From NCBI GenBank assembly GCA_019925105.1, contig JAHGAU010000013.1:930001-994000 (forward strand): DNA of 64,000 bases, written 5' to 3'. Origin of the DNA: Niebla homalea. Its lineage: Eukaryota > Ascomycota > Lecanoromycetes > Lecanorales > Ramalinaceae. The notes beneath the pieces are model-generated. The model ran no database searches, was not told the DNA's origin, and worked only from the letters and a program-made list of their open reading frames with translations. Each line of letters opens with the position of its first letter. The stretch's first letter is position 1. Shown here piece by piece: positions 49,251 to 61,163 of this stretch. Both the position numbers and the translations under genes were made by a program.

Positions 49251-50399
49251 GGATTATTAACGTTATATTTAATAGGTTTTTAAGTAACTTTATTAATTCT
49301 AGCTTTACGTTAATCTTAAAAAGTACCAGTTTAATATTATTTAAGTAAAATTCTTAAGGTTTATCGTTTTTATTAAAGGGATTTAAATAGATTAAAAGCG
49401 TATTTAAATAATTAAAAATTAATTTACCCCAAAAACCTACCGGGAAATATAGGTTTTTTTAAACTTTATAAATTTTTATTATTATTTTATTTATAAATAT
49501 TTAAGGATAATTAAGCTTTCAATTAGTTTACTTAAGAATAATAAGGAAAAGAAGAAAATTAACCCGTTAAAGTAAAATAATACGGTTAATACGGCGTTCC
49601 GTTAACTCCGCGAAATATTTATTAACGCGTTATTACTTTATTATTTTAACTTAAAATAAAAGGTATAAATAAAAATTAATATATTTAACTTTATTATCGT
49701 AAGTATCTTATCTTAATAATTTAAAAAGGATTATTAACGTTTAATTACGTATTAATCCAGAAAAATAACCTATATTAAATAGAATTATAAAACGTATAAT
49801 TAAGAGTTCCTCGTTATTATTATAGCGTTTAAGTAATAATAATATTACCTAGAAAAAAGCCTTAAAGTTATTTAAATATAGATAGATTATAATAACCTTT
49901 AAAGGTTTATAAAATAACCGGCGTTAAGTTTATATTAAGTTAAATAAGCCTTAAAATTTATTAATTATAATTTTAAAATATTTTATTATTAAGGTAAAAT
50001 AAACCTTATTAATCCTTTATTAAAACGTTTAAACTATAAAAGAATCTTATTTTTTAATATTATTTTATTACTTATTTTATAGAATAAGTTCGTATTTTAA
50101 TCCGATAAATTAATAAAGCGTTAATAAACGGCGGTTATTAATTATTAATTATTATTTACTTTAAAAGGTATTTAAATTATTATTTTATAAAAAGAGATTT
50201 AATAATTACTTAAAAAACCTTATAAGGAATCTAGGTTAATTAAGTTATTTATTAAGGATTTATAGGTTAATAATACGTTTATATATAAAATTAAAGATAA
50301 TAATATAACGTTAATATATTTTTATTAAAATTATAATAATACTTAAAAACTTAATCTTAATAGCTTTATTATTTATAAAAGTTATATATATATCCCCCG

Positions 50400-50900
50400 G
50401 GATAAAATAATTAAAGAAAAGCTAATTAATAAATATTATAATAACCCGTTAACGGGCTATTTTAAAGTCAAAAAGATTTACGAACTTTTAATTTATACAT
50501 ATTATTAGGACGGCTTAAAGGCTTAAGTTAATAATTATATTAAAACGTACGATACTTATTAAAGGATTAAAGTATTACGTTACCGCCTTTACGGCGAATT
50601 TACTTTACTTTTTTAACCGGTTATACCTTAAAAAGAACTTAATATAAACTTTATTACCGGTTTACCTATAAGTAAAATTAAAGGTAACGTTTATAATTTA
50701 ATTTTAATAATCGTAAATAAATATATAAAGATATATAAATACCTCTTTATTATAAAATAAATTAATACCGCTATATTAACGGATTTTTTTTTTAAAGAAA
50801 TCGTATTACGCTAGAATATACCGGTTAAAATCGTAATTAATTAAGGGTTTTTATTTATTAATAAATTTTAAAATTTAATATATTATTATATAAAGATAAA
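50400..50900 (+). pseudogene. Gypsy integrase remnant
   Basis: Reads NNPLTGYFKVKKIYELL, then NFITGLPISKIKGNVYNLIL and INQGFLFINKF, matching the integrase order (HxxPxxGHxGxxxT, DFITGLP, SDRGxxFxSxF). The first catalytic Asp (DFITGLP) and the second (SDRG-like) read as Asn. Followed near 51340-51380 by a segment like the post-integrase GPFKI. Confidence 0.85.
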
Positions 50901-52490
50901 ACGTAAATTAAGTACCGTTTTTTATTTATAAACGGATAAGTAAATAAAACGTTAAAATTAAGGCCTTAAATAATATTTAAGGACTTTCATTAACTTTAAA
51001 TAAATAAATTAAATAAGGTTATTCTTTTTAATAAAATTTATTTATATAAATTCAGAATATTTAACTTTAAGTTATAGTTTTTTTATAATAATATATAATT
51101 ATAATCTAGATATTTATTTTAAATTTAAGGATAAACTTATAAAAGAGGAAATACCTATAATAAAAGATAAAGTTAAAATATTATATAAAATACAATTAAT
51201 ATTAACGGATTAATAACGCCGTATTATTAAATTAACTTAAAAAATATATAATAAAAAATATAAATTAAAGTTATATAACGTTAATAATTTAATAATATTA
51301 AACATTAAAAATTTTAAGTTAAAGCAATTAAGTAAAAAGCTTACGTTTTAATTTATAGGACCCTTTAAAATTAATAATAAAATTAAAACGTAAATATATT
51401 ATTTATTTCTTTTTATTACTTATTGAATTTATTTTATTATTTATATTTTTTTTTAAAGCTTTATTATATTCGCGCTGGCGATTAAATAGCGGAAGTTATA
51501 ATATAAATATCCGAATTAATTAATAATAAAAAGGAATAAATAGTTAAAAAAATTATTAATAAGGTTAAAAGTAAAAAGGATATTTAATATTAAGTTAAGT
51601 AAATTAATTAAGGCTTTAAATATAATTAATAAGTATTAAAAACGGACTTAAAGTATTCTTAAAAATTATAGGAATAATATAATAAGATAATATAAAATAA
51701 GAAAAAACGTAAATAAGGTTATAACGTTATAACGGCAAAAGTTATATATATAGCTAATAGTTATATATATAATTAATACTATAATTACTTAGCTTTTATA
51801 TATTATCCTTCCGTAAGATTATTAAAGTCTAAATTTTAATTAATAACTTTACTTATTACGGGTATTACGTATACGGATAAACCGGCGTTACGGAAATGAC
51901 TATCTTTATTATAATATTATACTTAATAGGAGTAACTTTAATAATAACCGCGATAATATTAAAAAAGGCGAAAAAGCGTAAGTATTAAATTATAAACGCT
52001 TAACGTATTATTAAATAAATATTAAATAAATAAAGTTAAAAAAATAAAGTTATTAAAGGTAATAAAAAGTTAATAAGTATATTTATTAAGTTTACGTTAA
52101 CGTATTAATAGCTTTAATAATATTATCCGCCTTATTGCTTTTTAATAATATATAAATTATAAATGCTTAACGTTTAACGTTATTAACTTTAACGCTTAAC
52201 GTTAAACTTTAATAATATTAACGTATAAAAATAAAAGAATAATTTATAACTTCACATTAATATAAGCCCTTTTTTTTTATAAATAGATTAATAAGGTTAA
52301 GGATAAGTATAAAGGCGTTATACTTTCTTTATTTTCCTTTTTTTTTTCTCCGTTTTCTTCTTTACCTTAATTAAAGGCCTTTCTTTAATATTATTTATTA
52401 AAAAGGCTTTTTAATTTAATTTTAAAATATTACTTTTAAAAGTTAAAACCGACCCTTCCGATAGTATTATTAAGGAGGGTATAATTTCTT

Positions 52491-52823
52491 TGTTAGACTG
52501 ACTCCGCTGGCGGCACGCCGGCGCGACTAATAAAGGTAGGTATAGAAGACGTAACGTTACGGTCTGGATATTTAAGTATTACTTTAATAAGTAAATTAAT
52601 AATAAGATTAATTCTTAAAAAACTTAGAAAGAATTAAGGTATAACCTTTACTTAAGGTAAAAGTAATAATTATTCCGCTTTACGTTTATTAAGTTACGGC
52701 TTATAAATAACGTATATTAAGGCCGTTATTAAGGCCCTTTATTAAGGCTTAACGGCCTACCTTAACGTAGTAATATAGTATACTACTGTGGCGCCGGCGC
52801 AGAGGTGGCGCTAGCTGCTAATA
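52491..52823 (-). repeat. Solo LTR of the same gypsy family, inverted, nested in the element (copy B)
   Basis: 333 bp, reverse-complementary to copies A and C, flanked on both sides by TTCTT (52486-52490 and 52824-52828), a 5-bp target-site duplication. No internal region attached, so it is a solo LTR left by LTR-LTR recombination. It keeps more GC than the other copies (GGCGGCACGCCGGCGCGAC), suggesting a later arrival. Confidence 0.9.
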
Positions 52824-54195
52824 TTCTTTTTTTTCTTCTTTAAATAAGTTAAAGCCCGTATTTCCCTTTTTCTTTTTATTTTTTAAGTTACCGGATATTA
52901 TAAGCTTAAGGTCCTATTTCCCCACCCCGGATATAGGGTTAGGAAATAAGGAATAACTCCCCGATAAAGTCGACTTTTATAAAGGGTCCGGACCCCTTAT
53001 ATTAAGCCAATTTAGTTATTAAACGTTAACGCTATTATTTTATTATTATATTATAATTTACTTATTTACTTTTTAAGCCGGATAATTTCTTTTTCCGCCG
53101 CCTTAACGTAGGCAACGAACGTTTCTTTTTTAATTTAAAGGATTAATATTTCCCTTTTAACTTTTAAAGTAATTTAACGGAGTATATACTTTATCCGACC
53201 GGTAATAATTAATATTTAATTAATATTTAATCGGAAGGCTTTAAAATCCTAAAGGATTTTATTACGCTTTCATATATATTAAGCTTATGTTTTAATAAAC
53301 CGTATATTAATTGAAGGATATTTATATATTTATTAAGTTATCCGGGACTATAATTAATCCGGGAACTATATATATATTAAAATAATAATAATATAATGGC
53401 GTTAAGATATTTACTAAGAAATAACGGGAAAAGTATTACTTATAATAATACCGCGAGTAAGGCAATAAGTTACGTACGTAACGTAGCTTATTCTGTAAAA
53501 AATAAATAAAATAAAGCGTTATTATACTTATTATTAATATTATATTTACGTTTACGTTAACGATATATTAACGTAAATTACGTTACTTAAGATCGATTAA
53601 TTTATATATAATATTAATAAATAAAATAAACGGATTATTAACGTAAATAAAACGTTTATATAATATTAACGTTACTTATTATAATAATAATATAAATAAC
53701 GAAGGTATATAATTATATATATATTAATTTATAAATATTCATATAAACCCTTAATATATTATATTTATAAAAGCAATTAAAACTATTAAAAAAAAAAAAG
53801 AAAAAGTTTAAAATAAAATAAAAGCTTTATTATAATTATACGTTATTTTTACGATAAAGTTTACTTTTATTATAATATAGTAAATTAATAATAAAGCCTT
53901 AAATAATTATTAATTAATTTTATAAAGACTTTTTTTCTTATTCTTTTTTTTTTTTTAAGTTTTATAAAAAGGTTTTTAATAAGCTTTATAAGTTATATTA
54001 ATTATTTATTAATATAAAATACTTTTATTATATTATTATTAAATAAATATTATTATATTTATATATATACTTAAGGATTCTTTTCCTTTTACCCTTTTTT
54101 TTATTAAGTTTAATAATAAGTTTTTAATAAACCTTATATTTAGCCGGCTTTACGTTAACTTCTTAAATATATCTCTTTATACCCTAAAGATTAAC

Positions 54196-54211
54196 GTATA
54201 AAAGGGGAAAT
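54196..54211 (+). other. Polypurine tract
   Basis: AAAAGGGGAAA immediately upstream of the 3' LTR, the priming site for plus-strand synthesis in LTR retrotransposons. Its position confirms the plus-strand orientation of the element. Confidence 0.75.
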
Positions 54212-54214
54212 AAT

Positions 54215-54547
54215 TATTAATAATTAACGTTATTTTTACGCCGATATTATAGTAGTATACTATATTATTACGTTAAAATAAACCGTTAAACCTTAATAAA
54301 AGGCTTTAATAACGGCCTTAATATACGTTATTTATAAGCCGTAACTTAATAAACGTAAAGCGGGGTAGTTATTACTTTTACCTTAAGTAAAGGCTATATT
54401 TTAATTCTTTTTAAGTTCTTTAAGAATTAATCTTATTATTAATCTACTTATTAAAGTAATATTTAAGTATCCAGACCGTAACGTTACGTCTTCTATACCT
54501 ACCTTTATTAGTCCCGCCGGCGTGCCGTTAGCGGAGTCAGTCTAACA
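54215..54547 (+). repeat. 3' LTR of the gypsy element (copy C)
   Basis: 333 bp. Aligns base for base with copy A/B; over the first 41 bases I compared, every difference from B is a C-to-T or G-to-A transition. Here the 3' end is intact (GCGGAGTCAGTCTAACA) while the 5' end is heavily altered, the opposite of copy A. Confidence 0.9.
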
Positions 54548-55179
54548 ATTTACGTGGTAATAAATTAACTTATTAATAAGTCCGTATATTATTAATCGTT
54601 AATAGCTTTAAGCTTTAAAAAGCAACTTATTAATAAAGATAAATTAATAAGTAAAATAATTACCTATATCTGCTTATTATATAATCCGTAAGAAGACGCT
54701 TTAAAAGTTAATACGTTAACCCTTCTTCCGATTTATCCTTTACTTTTTTAATATAATTAATAATCTTTATTATAATAATTTTATATTTTATTCTTTTTTA
54801 AGTTATCGATAAAGTTTACTTTAAAAAGTTAAAGGATAACGTTATTAATATTCAAGTAATATCAATAAAGCCATAAGGTAAAGCTTAAATTATAAACCTT
54901 TAAGGGATTATTTAAGTAATTTTAATTACTTATACTTTTATATACGTTTTTCTTATTTATAAGCTATAACTTAATAAATATACGTTTTTTTAATAAAAGC
55001 AATCGGCTTTTAATAATTATAAAGTAAAAAACGAGTATTATACTTAATAAAGGAATTGATTTTACGGAAAACTATAATTATATTTACTTAAAAAGTTATT
55101 AATAAATAACCTTTAATTTATTAATATTAGAAATCTACTTATTAATACGATAATTAAGTAATACGTATAGTAATAGATA

Positions 55180-55283
55180 TTACGTAATACTTTAATAAAT
55201 TTATATAATAATGGTTAATAAAAGCTCGGGAGAGGTGCGTTTTTTTTTTTGTTAAGCATTTGCAAGCTTCTCAAGTATGCTAA
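55180..55283 (-). repeat. Right terminal inverted repeat of the mariner-like element
   Basis: Reverse complement of the left arm, with an A11 instead of A12 run and AAC instead of GGC before it. Lies at the abrupt return to normal base composition. Confidence 0.9.
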
Positions 55284-55978
55284 TTAGCGGGAATAAGCAG
55301 CGATAAAGATTGTGGCTACTGGTGCTACTGTGGCGCAAAGTCCTCTGAAGGTTTTGTTCACTGATGGATATCATGCGAGTTTCAGTCAATCCACAGTCCT
55401 CGTAAAGTTGGTTTATCGGAATCGCGACTCTCTCTCTTGGTCTCAGCGCCCGTGATTTCATTGTCTGCTCCAACCATACCTCAATGGATCTGAAACCTAC
55501 ACATGCGTGATTTTTTTGATCTCCCTACTCTCGCAGGCCGATCGAGAGTTCCTCGCGATTATCCGTAGTGGACTGTCACAGCTATACAACCCCATCGAGC
55601 TTTCATAGGAGAAGCCAGGTTGTCCTTGTGGCGAGGTCACTTCTAAACTTAGAATGGCGAGGCTTCAATCCAACGCTTTTAAGCGCCGGCCAGGCTGCAG
55701 CCTGGAGATCCTTCAGGGGATCATCGGGCGCCTACCCCCTACAGCACCTGTTACTTGAATTTCTCTCAAGCATGTGTCTTTAATTATCATCCCTAATCTC
55801 TTTTCTCTTCGCCCGCCAATGTTCTGTAGTTCGCAGACGGAGTGAGGCACCGTGGAGGCGTTTCGCTGCTGAGCCAGGGGACGAAGTCACTTGAACCTGC
55901 GATGCTTATTCTGTGGCCTCAGTAAATATATAACCAAGATATACAGCCATCTGTGCTTGTCATAGGAGACCAAGCGGG
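55284..55978. other. Intergenic region right of the transposon
   Basis: About 700 bases of normal composition. Short frames on both strands, one of which (55252-55473 minus) runs into the inverted repeat; none looks conserved. Presumably includes the promoter of the membrane-protein gene. Confidence 0.4.
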
Positions 55979-57672
55979 ATGACTTGTACCTTTGTTGGTA
56001 ATAGCGACGTCTTTGGCATTGGAATCCGTATCGGCTACTACGCCCAAGCTTTGGCAATCTGGTTCTCCAATTACTTCTTCCAACAGGATGTCAGATCGCT
56101 TCGAGCGACCAACAATCTTTTCCTCCTCGCCGTGGTCGTTGCTGGCTTCACTTACTTCACCAACGCCCCGCACACCCAAGTGATCGAGGCGTTCCTCTTA
56201 CTTCAAATTGGCTTAGTTATTGGAATGGTTGGCATCACAGAGGCTACACGATTCCAAAGCTCGAAATATCGTCAGGTGTCGGATGAACGGATGCTTCTGA
56301 GAATTGGCATCTTCGCGTTCGGGTCAGCGTTCAATGTGCTCTTTTGGTGGAAGGGGCTAGATGTCATGCTGGCGACCCCGTGTGATGGAGTTGTTAAGAA
56401 AGGTGTTGGGACATACGCCTGCTATGCATGGCGAGTGAGCCTTTACGGATGGATGAGGACCTTGATGAAGGTGCAATCGCTCTGGTCTGCTGTGTGGACT
56501 GCACACCATCATATCACCCTTGATGCTGGCTTCACTCTGCTCAATCAATTAACGCGGTACACCAAAAAAGCATTCATACAATCTCTTTCATCCAGGGCCG
56601 AGGTACCTTCCAGCTTGCCTGGATCAACAAGGAACAAATTTATCAATGTCGTGGGATCCGATCCGTCCAATCCTACTGGAATTGGACAACTTAACTCGTC
56701 GAGCTTCACAAGGTCTAAAATATCCGACACAAGACTGTTCACAGAAGTCGCCAATGCCGAAGAGTATTTTGACTTACTGTTTTCCATATTCACGGATCAA
56801 CCTGGTATCCAGCCGCCAAACAAAAGTTCATTGTTTCCCTGCAGCCCGTTCTGGGGGACTTCGCAAGCCAAAGCAAGGCTCCTTTGTACCGACACGACTC
56901 CATACGCTCAATGCCTCCGTGGGTCTGTAAAGGCATTGTTGCACCCCTCCACATGGCAAGCGCGCCAAATCGCTGCGCTATATTTTTTTAAAAGCGGACA
57001 ATATCGACCCTCGGATTGGGGACGCGTTCTACACCGCCTTCACCAAATTCAATCAGGTGCCGTGCGCAGTAGTAGTGGCACGCAAACGGCCTTACCTGGA
57101 TGGCGCTATCTCATCATTGCTTCAGACATTCGTCTCTTCCAAATCCCGTCCTTGAAAACCTCAAGAACATGGCTCTTTGAAGCCACAACGCAACTGCTGA
57201 TCATCTCGATATTGATCTTGCAGGTCGAGTTGACTATAGCCTGTAAGTAGACCCAGAGGCCTTTAATGTAATTTGGTCGACGTCTCGGGATTATGTATCG
57301 CAAGAAGCGAATTTCAATCTACGCTGCGACCAATCTTATCAAGGTTTCAGAAGCTGTGTATCGTATGCGGCAATGCTGACTCCACGTCTTACCTGGAAAA
57401 GCAATACTGATTGCCCATTTGACCTAGGGAACCACGTCACTGGATTGAATTCAATCTCAGCGTTGGGACAGCTTATTCCACTCGTCATTGGTATAGGAGG
57501 ATTGATCAAGGTCTTTTGGGGAAAGGTGTGCGAGATCAAGGGAGGGGTCAAAGTCCCTGGTATACAAAAAGAAGGGACATATGAGCGTGCGTTGAGGGTG
57601 TACGTGGAGCGCAAGGGTAGGTCTCGAAGCCGTGAAGGTGAGAGGGGCATCGTGAAGGCTCTCACATTCTGA
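55979..57672 (+). CDS. Fungal multi-pass membrane protein of unknown function
   Basis: Starts MTCTFVGNSDVFGIGIRIGYYAQ, a sequence type common at the N-terminus of an uncharacterised Pezizomycotina membrane-protein family. Hydrophobic segments include LFLLAVVVAGFTYF, AFLLLQIGLVIGMVGI, IGIFAFGSAFNVLFWWKGLD, LLIISILILQVELTI and, in the last exon, ALGQLIPLVIGIGGLIKVFWG. About 240 residues of Ser/Thr-rich soluble sequence sit between the two helix groups. The long exon 55979-57242 ends at GTAAGT; acceptors CAAGAAG (57307) or TATCAAG (57343) both restore frame to the final exon ending at 57672, giving 542 or 530 aa. Function is not known. It sits between two RIP-mutated blocks, 0.7 kb from the nearer one. 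Confidence 0.75.
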
Positions 57673-58871
57673 TGGTTAATTATGTCCCAGCGGCCATGGG
57701 AGCTATGTCATCTTCGTTTTTTGGCAAGCTGGCCCAGTCATTACCCTTTGGCAACAAGGATGAGGATCGTCCATTGGCAAGATTAACTAGTGAAAATGAC
57801 CGATGCAATACTGCGACTGGGAAAAGGGGATGAGTGCTGCTGCGGATTCATTGGTTGTATCGTAATGTGAGTACCTCTTAGGGTAGGCTTTCAAACTAAA
57901 GGGTGACCCCTTCTTCGATAGTGCAAAGCGCAACGTTGAAGGGGCTGGTAACCATAATGCAACGGTGATCGTCATCTTGGGTCCATTGAACTTCAGACCT
58001 TCTTAATCCACACGACAGAGGATCAATCTGCCTTGTCATTCCAGCCGAATCTCGTATTACTCTCTCTCAAGCGAAGAGAATGTTCCTCAGTGGACTCCGT
58101 CTCTGATCACTGTGATTCTCTACAAGCGACCTGCGACCGCTCAAAGAGACTGTGGTTCGACCTGTGCACTATCATCGCTTTCCCAGTGTTCTTCACAGCG
58201 ATATCCAGCCTTGAGAACAACGGACCTGACTTGTTAAATCCTGTCAGAACCATCTCTTGACGGCAAACCAGCAAGTTCTCTCTCTTAGGAAGCAAAGACC
58301 ATATAGCCATAGAGTCCGGACCAATGGATGACACCATGGCTACTTGTGCACACCCAACATTTCATCCATTCATCCCGCGCACCCCTCACAGAGCCTCGAT
58401 GCTTCCAGTGAAAGCCTTACCAACCGGCAACGCTCTCAAAAAAGGTCAGCAAAAGCCCAATCTCAACATCTGGTAAGCGATATTTCCTGCCCGCGTTCAC
58501 GAGAATGCATCCATGTGTGGGCCGCACATCATGCAATGGAATCAAGTCTTTTTCAAGGCACGCACCCTTCTCTTCGTCGACGTTCCCCATCTTGCACGGT
58601 ACATCCTGCTGGTCCTTTGAATTATCACCCAGTCATCCCGAAGCAGCAGACGATAAGGAAAACTACATTCACCCGATCTCCTCAAACATGTCCTTGACAA
58701 TGCTGCCTTTCCACGAACCCCCTCGTCCTGTCCTTCATCCTCCCTTTGCGTAGTGGCGACGGTGGCGAGGTCCTGCAATGATGTTGCAGTGCGCAAGAGT
58801 AGCGAGGTAGTGGCGGTAGTATGTATAAGACGCGAAAACTCCTAGGTGTGCAATATAGGTGACGATTACTC

Positions 58872-59036
58872 GTGACGATTTTTGGCCTGCGATCTTTTGG
58901 CTGCGATCTTTCTTGGTGCAATCTTTTTGGTGCGATCTTTTTGGTGCGATCTTCTGATTTTTGGTGCGATCTTCTTGCCACGACCTTTCTTTTTGGGCTG
59001 CGATTTTTGAGTGACGAAATTTTGGCCTGCGATTCG
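58872..59036 (+). repeat. Degenerate minisatellite, unit like GGTGCGATCTTTTT
   Basis: About ten diverged copies of a ~15-bp unit (variants GGTGCGATCTTTTT, GGCTGCGATCTTT, GGCCTGCGAT). Same unit and same orientation as the array at 60943-61163. Confidence 0.8.
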
Positions 59037-60942
59037 CGCATGATCTTAGCTAGTGACTATTCGTTCTCTGCTGTGTATGAGCTTACACGCCTGATACCAT
59101 CTAATCTAAACGTGTGAAAGTCCGCTTACTTCATCAACTCAAGTACGGTCATAAGTGAAATCTTCAATCCTCAGCCTTCGTCACTATGCGCTGAGGTGAC
59201 AGTTCGCGACGATGAGTGCGAGTCCATTGTTTGATGAAAGGGTCTCGAGCAGTGCTTGCAAGCTGAGATTTGGTTGTGCTATGATTGATAATTCTCGACC
59301 CAAGTTCAAAGACGACATACGTGCCAGTTGAGTTCCATATTAATGGCACCACAAAAGGAACAAGACAGCGGTACTAGGGCGATAAGACAGCGAACATTCA
59401 CTTGTTGACTGTGAGAGATTGGTGACTATCGGGACGGTGAGACAGTTTCCAGGAGTACGTCCATGTAGCTAGCTCTAAGAATCCTTCGGGCATCTTGTAT
59501 ACCGGTCCATGGCGTTTATCAGTCCTTTTCTCAAATTATTCTTGGTGCAATGTCCTGTGAGCAAGGACATCTTTCGCAGCAGGCAAGGCGCTGCGATAGG
59601 CCCGCATTGCGTCAGTCGTTACATCTGTTGTGACTCGGTACGCATGTAAGTGGTCTAGCAGTGGTCCCACAAGGACAATGGAGTCCTTCGCATTGGAAAG
59701 GCCGGTCACAAAGGTCATCGCCCGCCTTACCCAACCTAGCTGCCTGGTATTTTTGGGCAGGGAGGGCGAACTACAGCGCCGGTCACTCTCTGGGAATGAA
59801 ATTTAAGTCTCACAGCTCGGAGACCTGCAGATACTTGTGCTTTTTAGGCTCCGAGCTTTCCGTGTAAGTGTACCGATCTTCAAATACGATGTTCCTCAAC
59901 GCTGTCTTTGTTCTATTCTTAGGACCTCTACCTGCCGCGTTCGTTCTCTATTAAATATTTTTGCACTCTACCTGAAACGTGCAGCTGGATTGGCCATGAT
60001 AGTACTTCACAGCACTAATACAATGTATAAGTTACAACAGGAAGGCCTAAGATGTTCCCACGTCTGTCCCAAAATAATTGTTATCAGCCATACTAATGTC
60101 ACTGCAGTGACATGAATGATGATCGATCTGTGGAGTGAGCTGCTTTGATTGCAAGATGCGAGATAGATAATGATATTGAAAAGCCAAAACCCCCGGTTCT
60201 AATACCCGCATTGAATGAATTGGGAGAGGCTATGCCTGTTTCAATATCGTATCGTTATAGGCCTTGTAAAAGCCAATGGTGCATCGTTGGTACAATCCTG
60301 AATTTGACCCTCCCATTAAGGACGTCCTGGCCAAGGGGTGGTTGGAAGCATTTACTCGTGCTCTCTTGCTTCTTTTACCTTCTAGCAATTGGCGTAGTCA
60401 GCTGTCTATATGAGCGTGCTAAGAAGGTAGGCGAACATGGGGGTGGTGTAGTGGGATGCGTGGATTGGGAACTCCTTCTGGTCATTCGCGAGGCCTAAAT
60501 GGAAGGTATCGCAAAAGAAGCGAAGGGAATGGTAGTGTGCCTGTGATGTTCTTTCACTCGTTTCCATCCTACACAATCCGTCTTCATCCTGCCAAAGGAA
60601 CAGGTAAGGTATTCGAAGGCGTAATAGACTCATTTTCAAGATATATCCTTGGCCATGCCGGATCCCGTGGTAAATTTGTTTCTGTCTAATCTTTCGAGTG
60701 GTGTACTTCAGAGTAGAATGGGAATCAAATTTGTGCCTGAGCGTAATTCTACCTTTGCAGGATTCCGGGTTCATTGTTCAAGGCAAGACAAGACATACAT
60801 ATAAACGGCATAGCATGATCGTTATGATCTCTTCAAACAGATCCAAGCTTTCCTAGTGTACCATCAACGCTCTAGGTAGATGTAGATTGCTTAGACTGGC
60901 AGAGTCGTCTGACTTGACGCGGTCTAACCAGTGACCTTTGTG

Positions 60943-61163
60943 GGTGACGATCTTTTGGGATCTTTTGGCTAAGATATTTTTTTTGGTTTTTTTGCGGCAT
61001 TTCTGGTGCGATCTTTCTTTTGGCGGCGACTTTGTTTTGGTGCGACCCCTTGGGTGCGATCTTTTTGTGTGCGATCTTTTTTGTGTGCGATCTTTTTTGT
61101 GTGCGATCTTTTTTGTGTGCGATCTTTTTTGTGTGCGATCTTTTTTGTGTGCGATCTTTTTTA
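60943..61163 (+). repeat. Minisatellite with a homogeneous 16-bp core
   Basis: Degenerate start (GTGACGATCTTTTGG, as in the other array), then seven units beginning at 61054, 61069, 61085, 61101, 61117, 61133 and 61149; internal ones are identical GTGCGATCTTTTTTGT. Ends ~90 bp before the second AT-rich block. Confidence 0.9.

Larger units (their letters stand above)
46549..54547 (+). mobile_element. Full-length Ty3/gypsy LTR retrotransposon, RIP-inactivated
   Basis: Two 333-bp direct LTRs (46549-46881, 54215-54547) begin TGTTAG and end CTAACA or its RIP-altered form. The 5-bp flank ATTTA occurs immediately left of the first (46544-46548) and right of the second (54548-54552): a target-site duplication. 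A polypurine tract AAAAGGGGAAA lies just before the 3' LTR. Plus-strand internal coding remnants appear in gypsy order: possible zinc knuckle (~47940), reverse transcriptase (48868-49250) and integrase (~50400-50900). Numerous TAA/TAG codons come from CAA/CAG or TGG by RIP. It inserted into the mariner-like transposase frame, which resumes across it, and it hosts a younger solo LTR at 52491-52823. Confidence 0.9.
43738..55283 (-). mobile_element. Tc1/mariner-like DNA transposon, RIP-mutated, split by a gypsy element
   Basis: Bounded by inverted repeats of about 105 bp (43738-43842 and 55180-55283) that both begin TTAGCATACTTGAGAAGC inward and include an A11-12 run followed by CGCACCTCTCCCGAGC. 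Differences between arms are almost all C/T or G/A transitions. TA flanks GCATAC on both sides, as expected for this superfamily. On the minus strand, 46543-46080 reads, through RIP stops, as the C-terminal part of a DDE_3-type transposase (motif YLPNYNPIKLTFSVLK, where the family has LPPYSPDxNPIE), with the preceding catalytic Asp of the DNxSIH motif read as Asn. The upstream half of the frame continues at 54553 and above, on the other side of the inserted retroelement. Without the insert the element would be ~3.5 kb; 43843-46080 (2.2 kb) is not explained. Confidence 0.8.

Noticed and set aside
46549..52823. Copies A and B of the 333-bp repeat read as long terminal inverted repeats of a 6.3-kb DNA transposon
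   Set aside because: A pairs with C in direct orientation with matching ATTTA flanks and a polypurine tract, and B has its own TTCTT duplication; the LTR plus solo-LTR explanation accounts for all three.
58682..59041. Lys/Arg/Ser-rich 119-codon frame on the minus strand
   Set aside because: It is simply the translation of the minisatellite; the basic composition follows from the repeat unit.
60145..60774. Overlapping frames on both strands around 60.1-60.8 kb
   Set aside because: Neither shows a motif or a plausible exon partner; typical of non-coding sequence at this composition.
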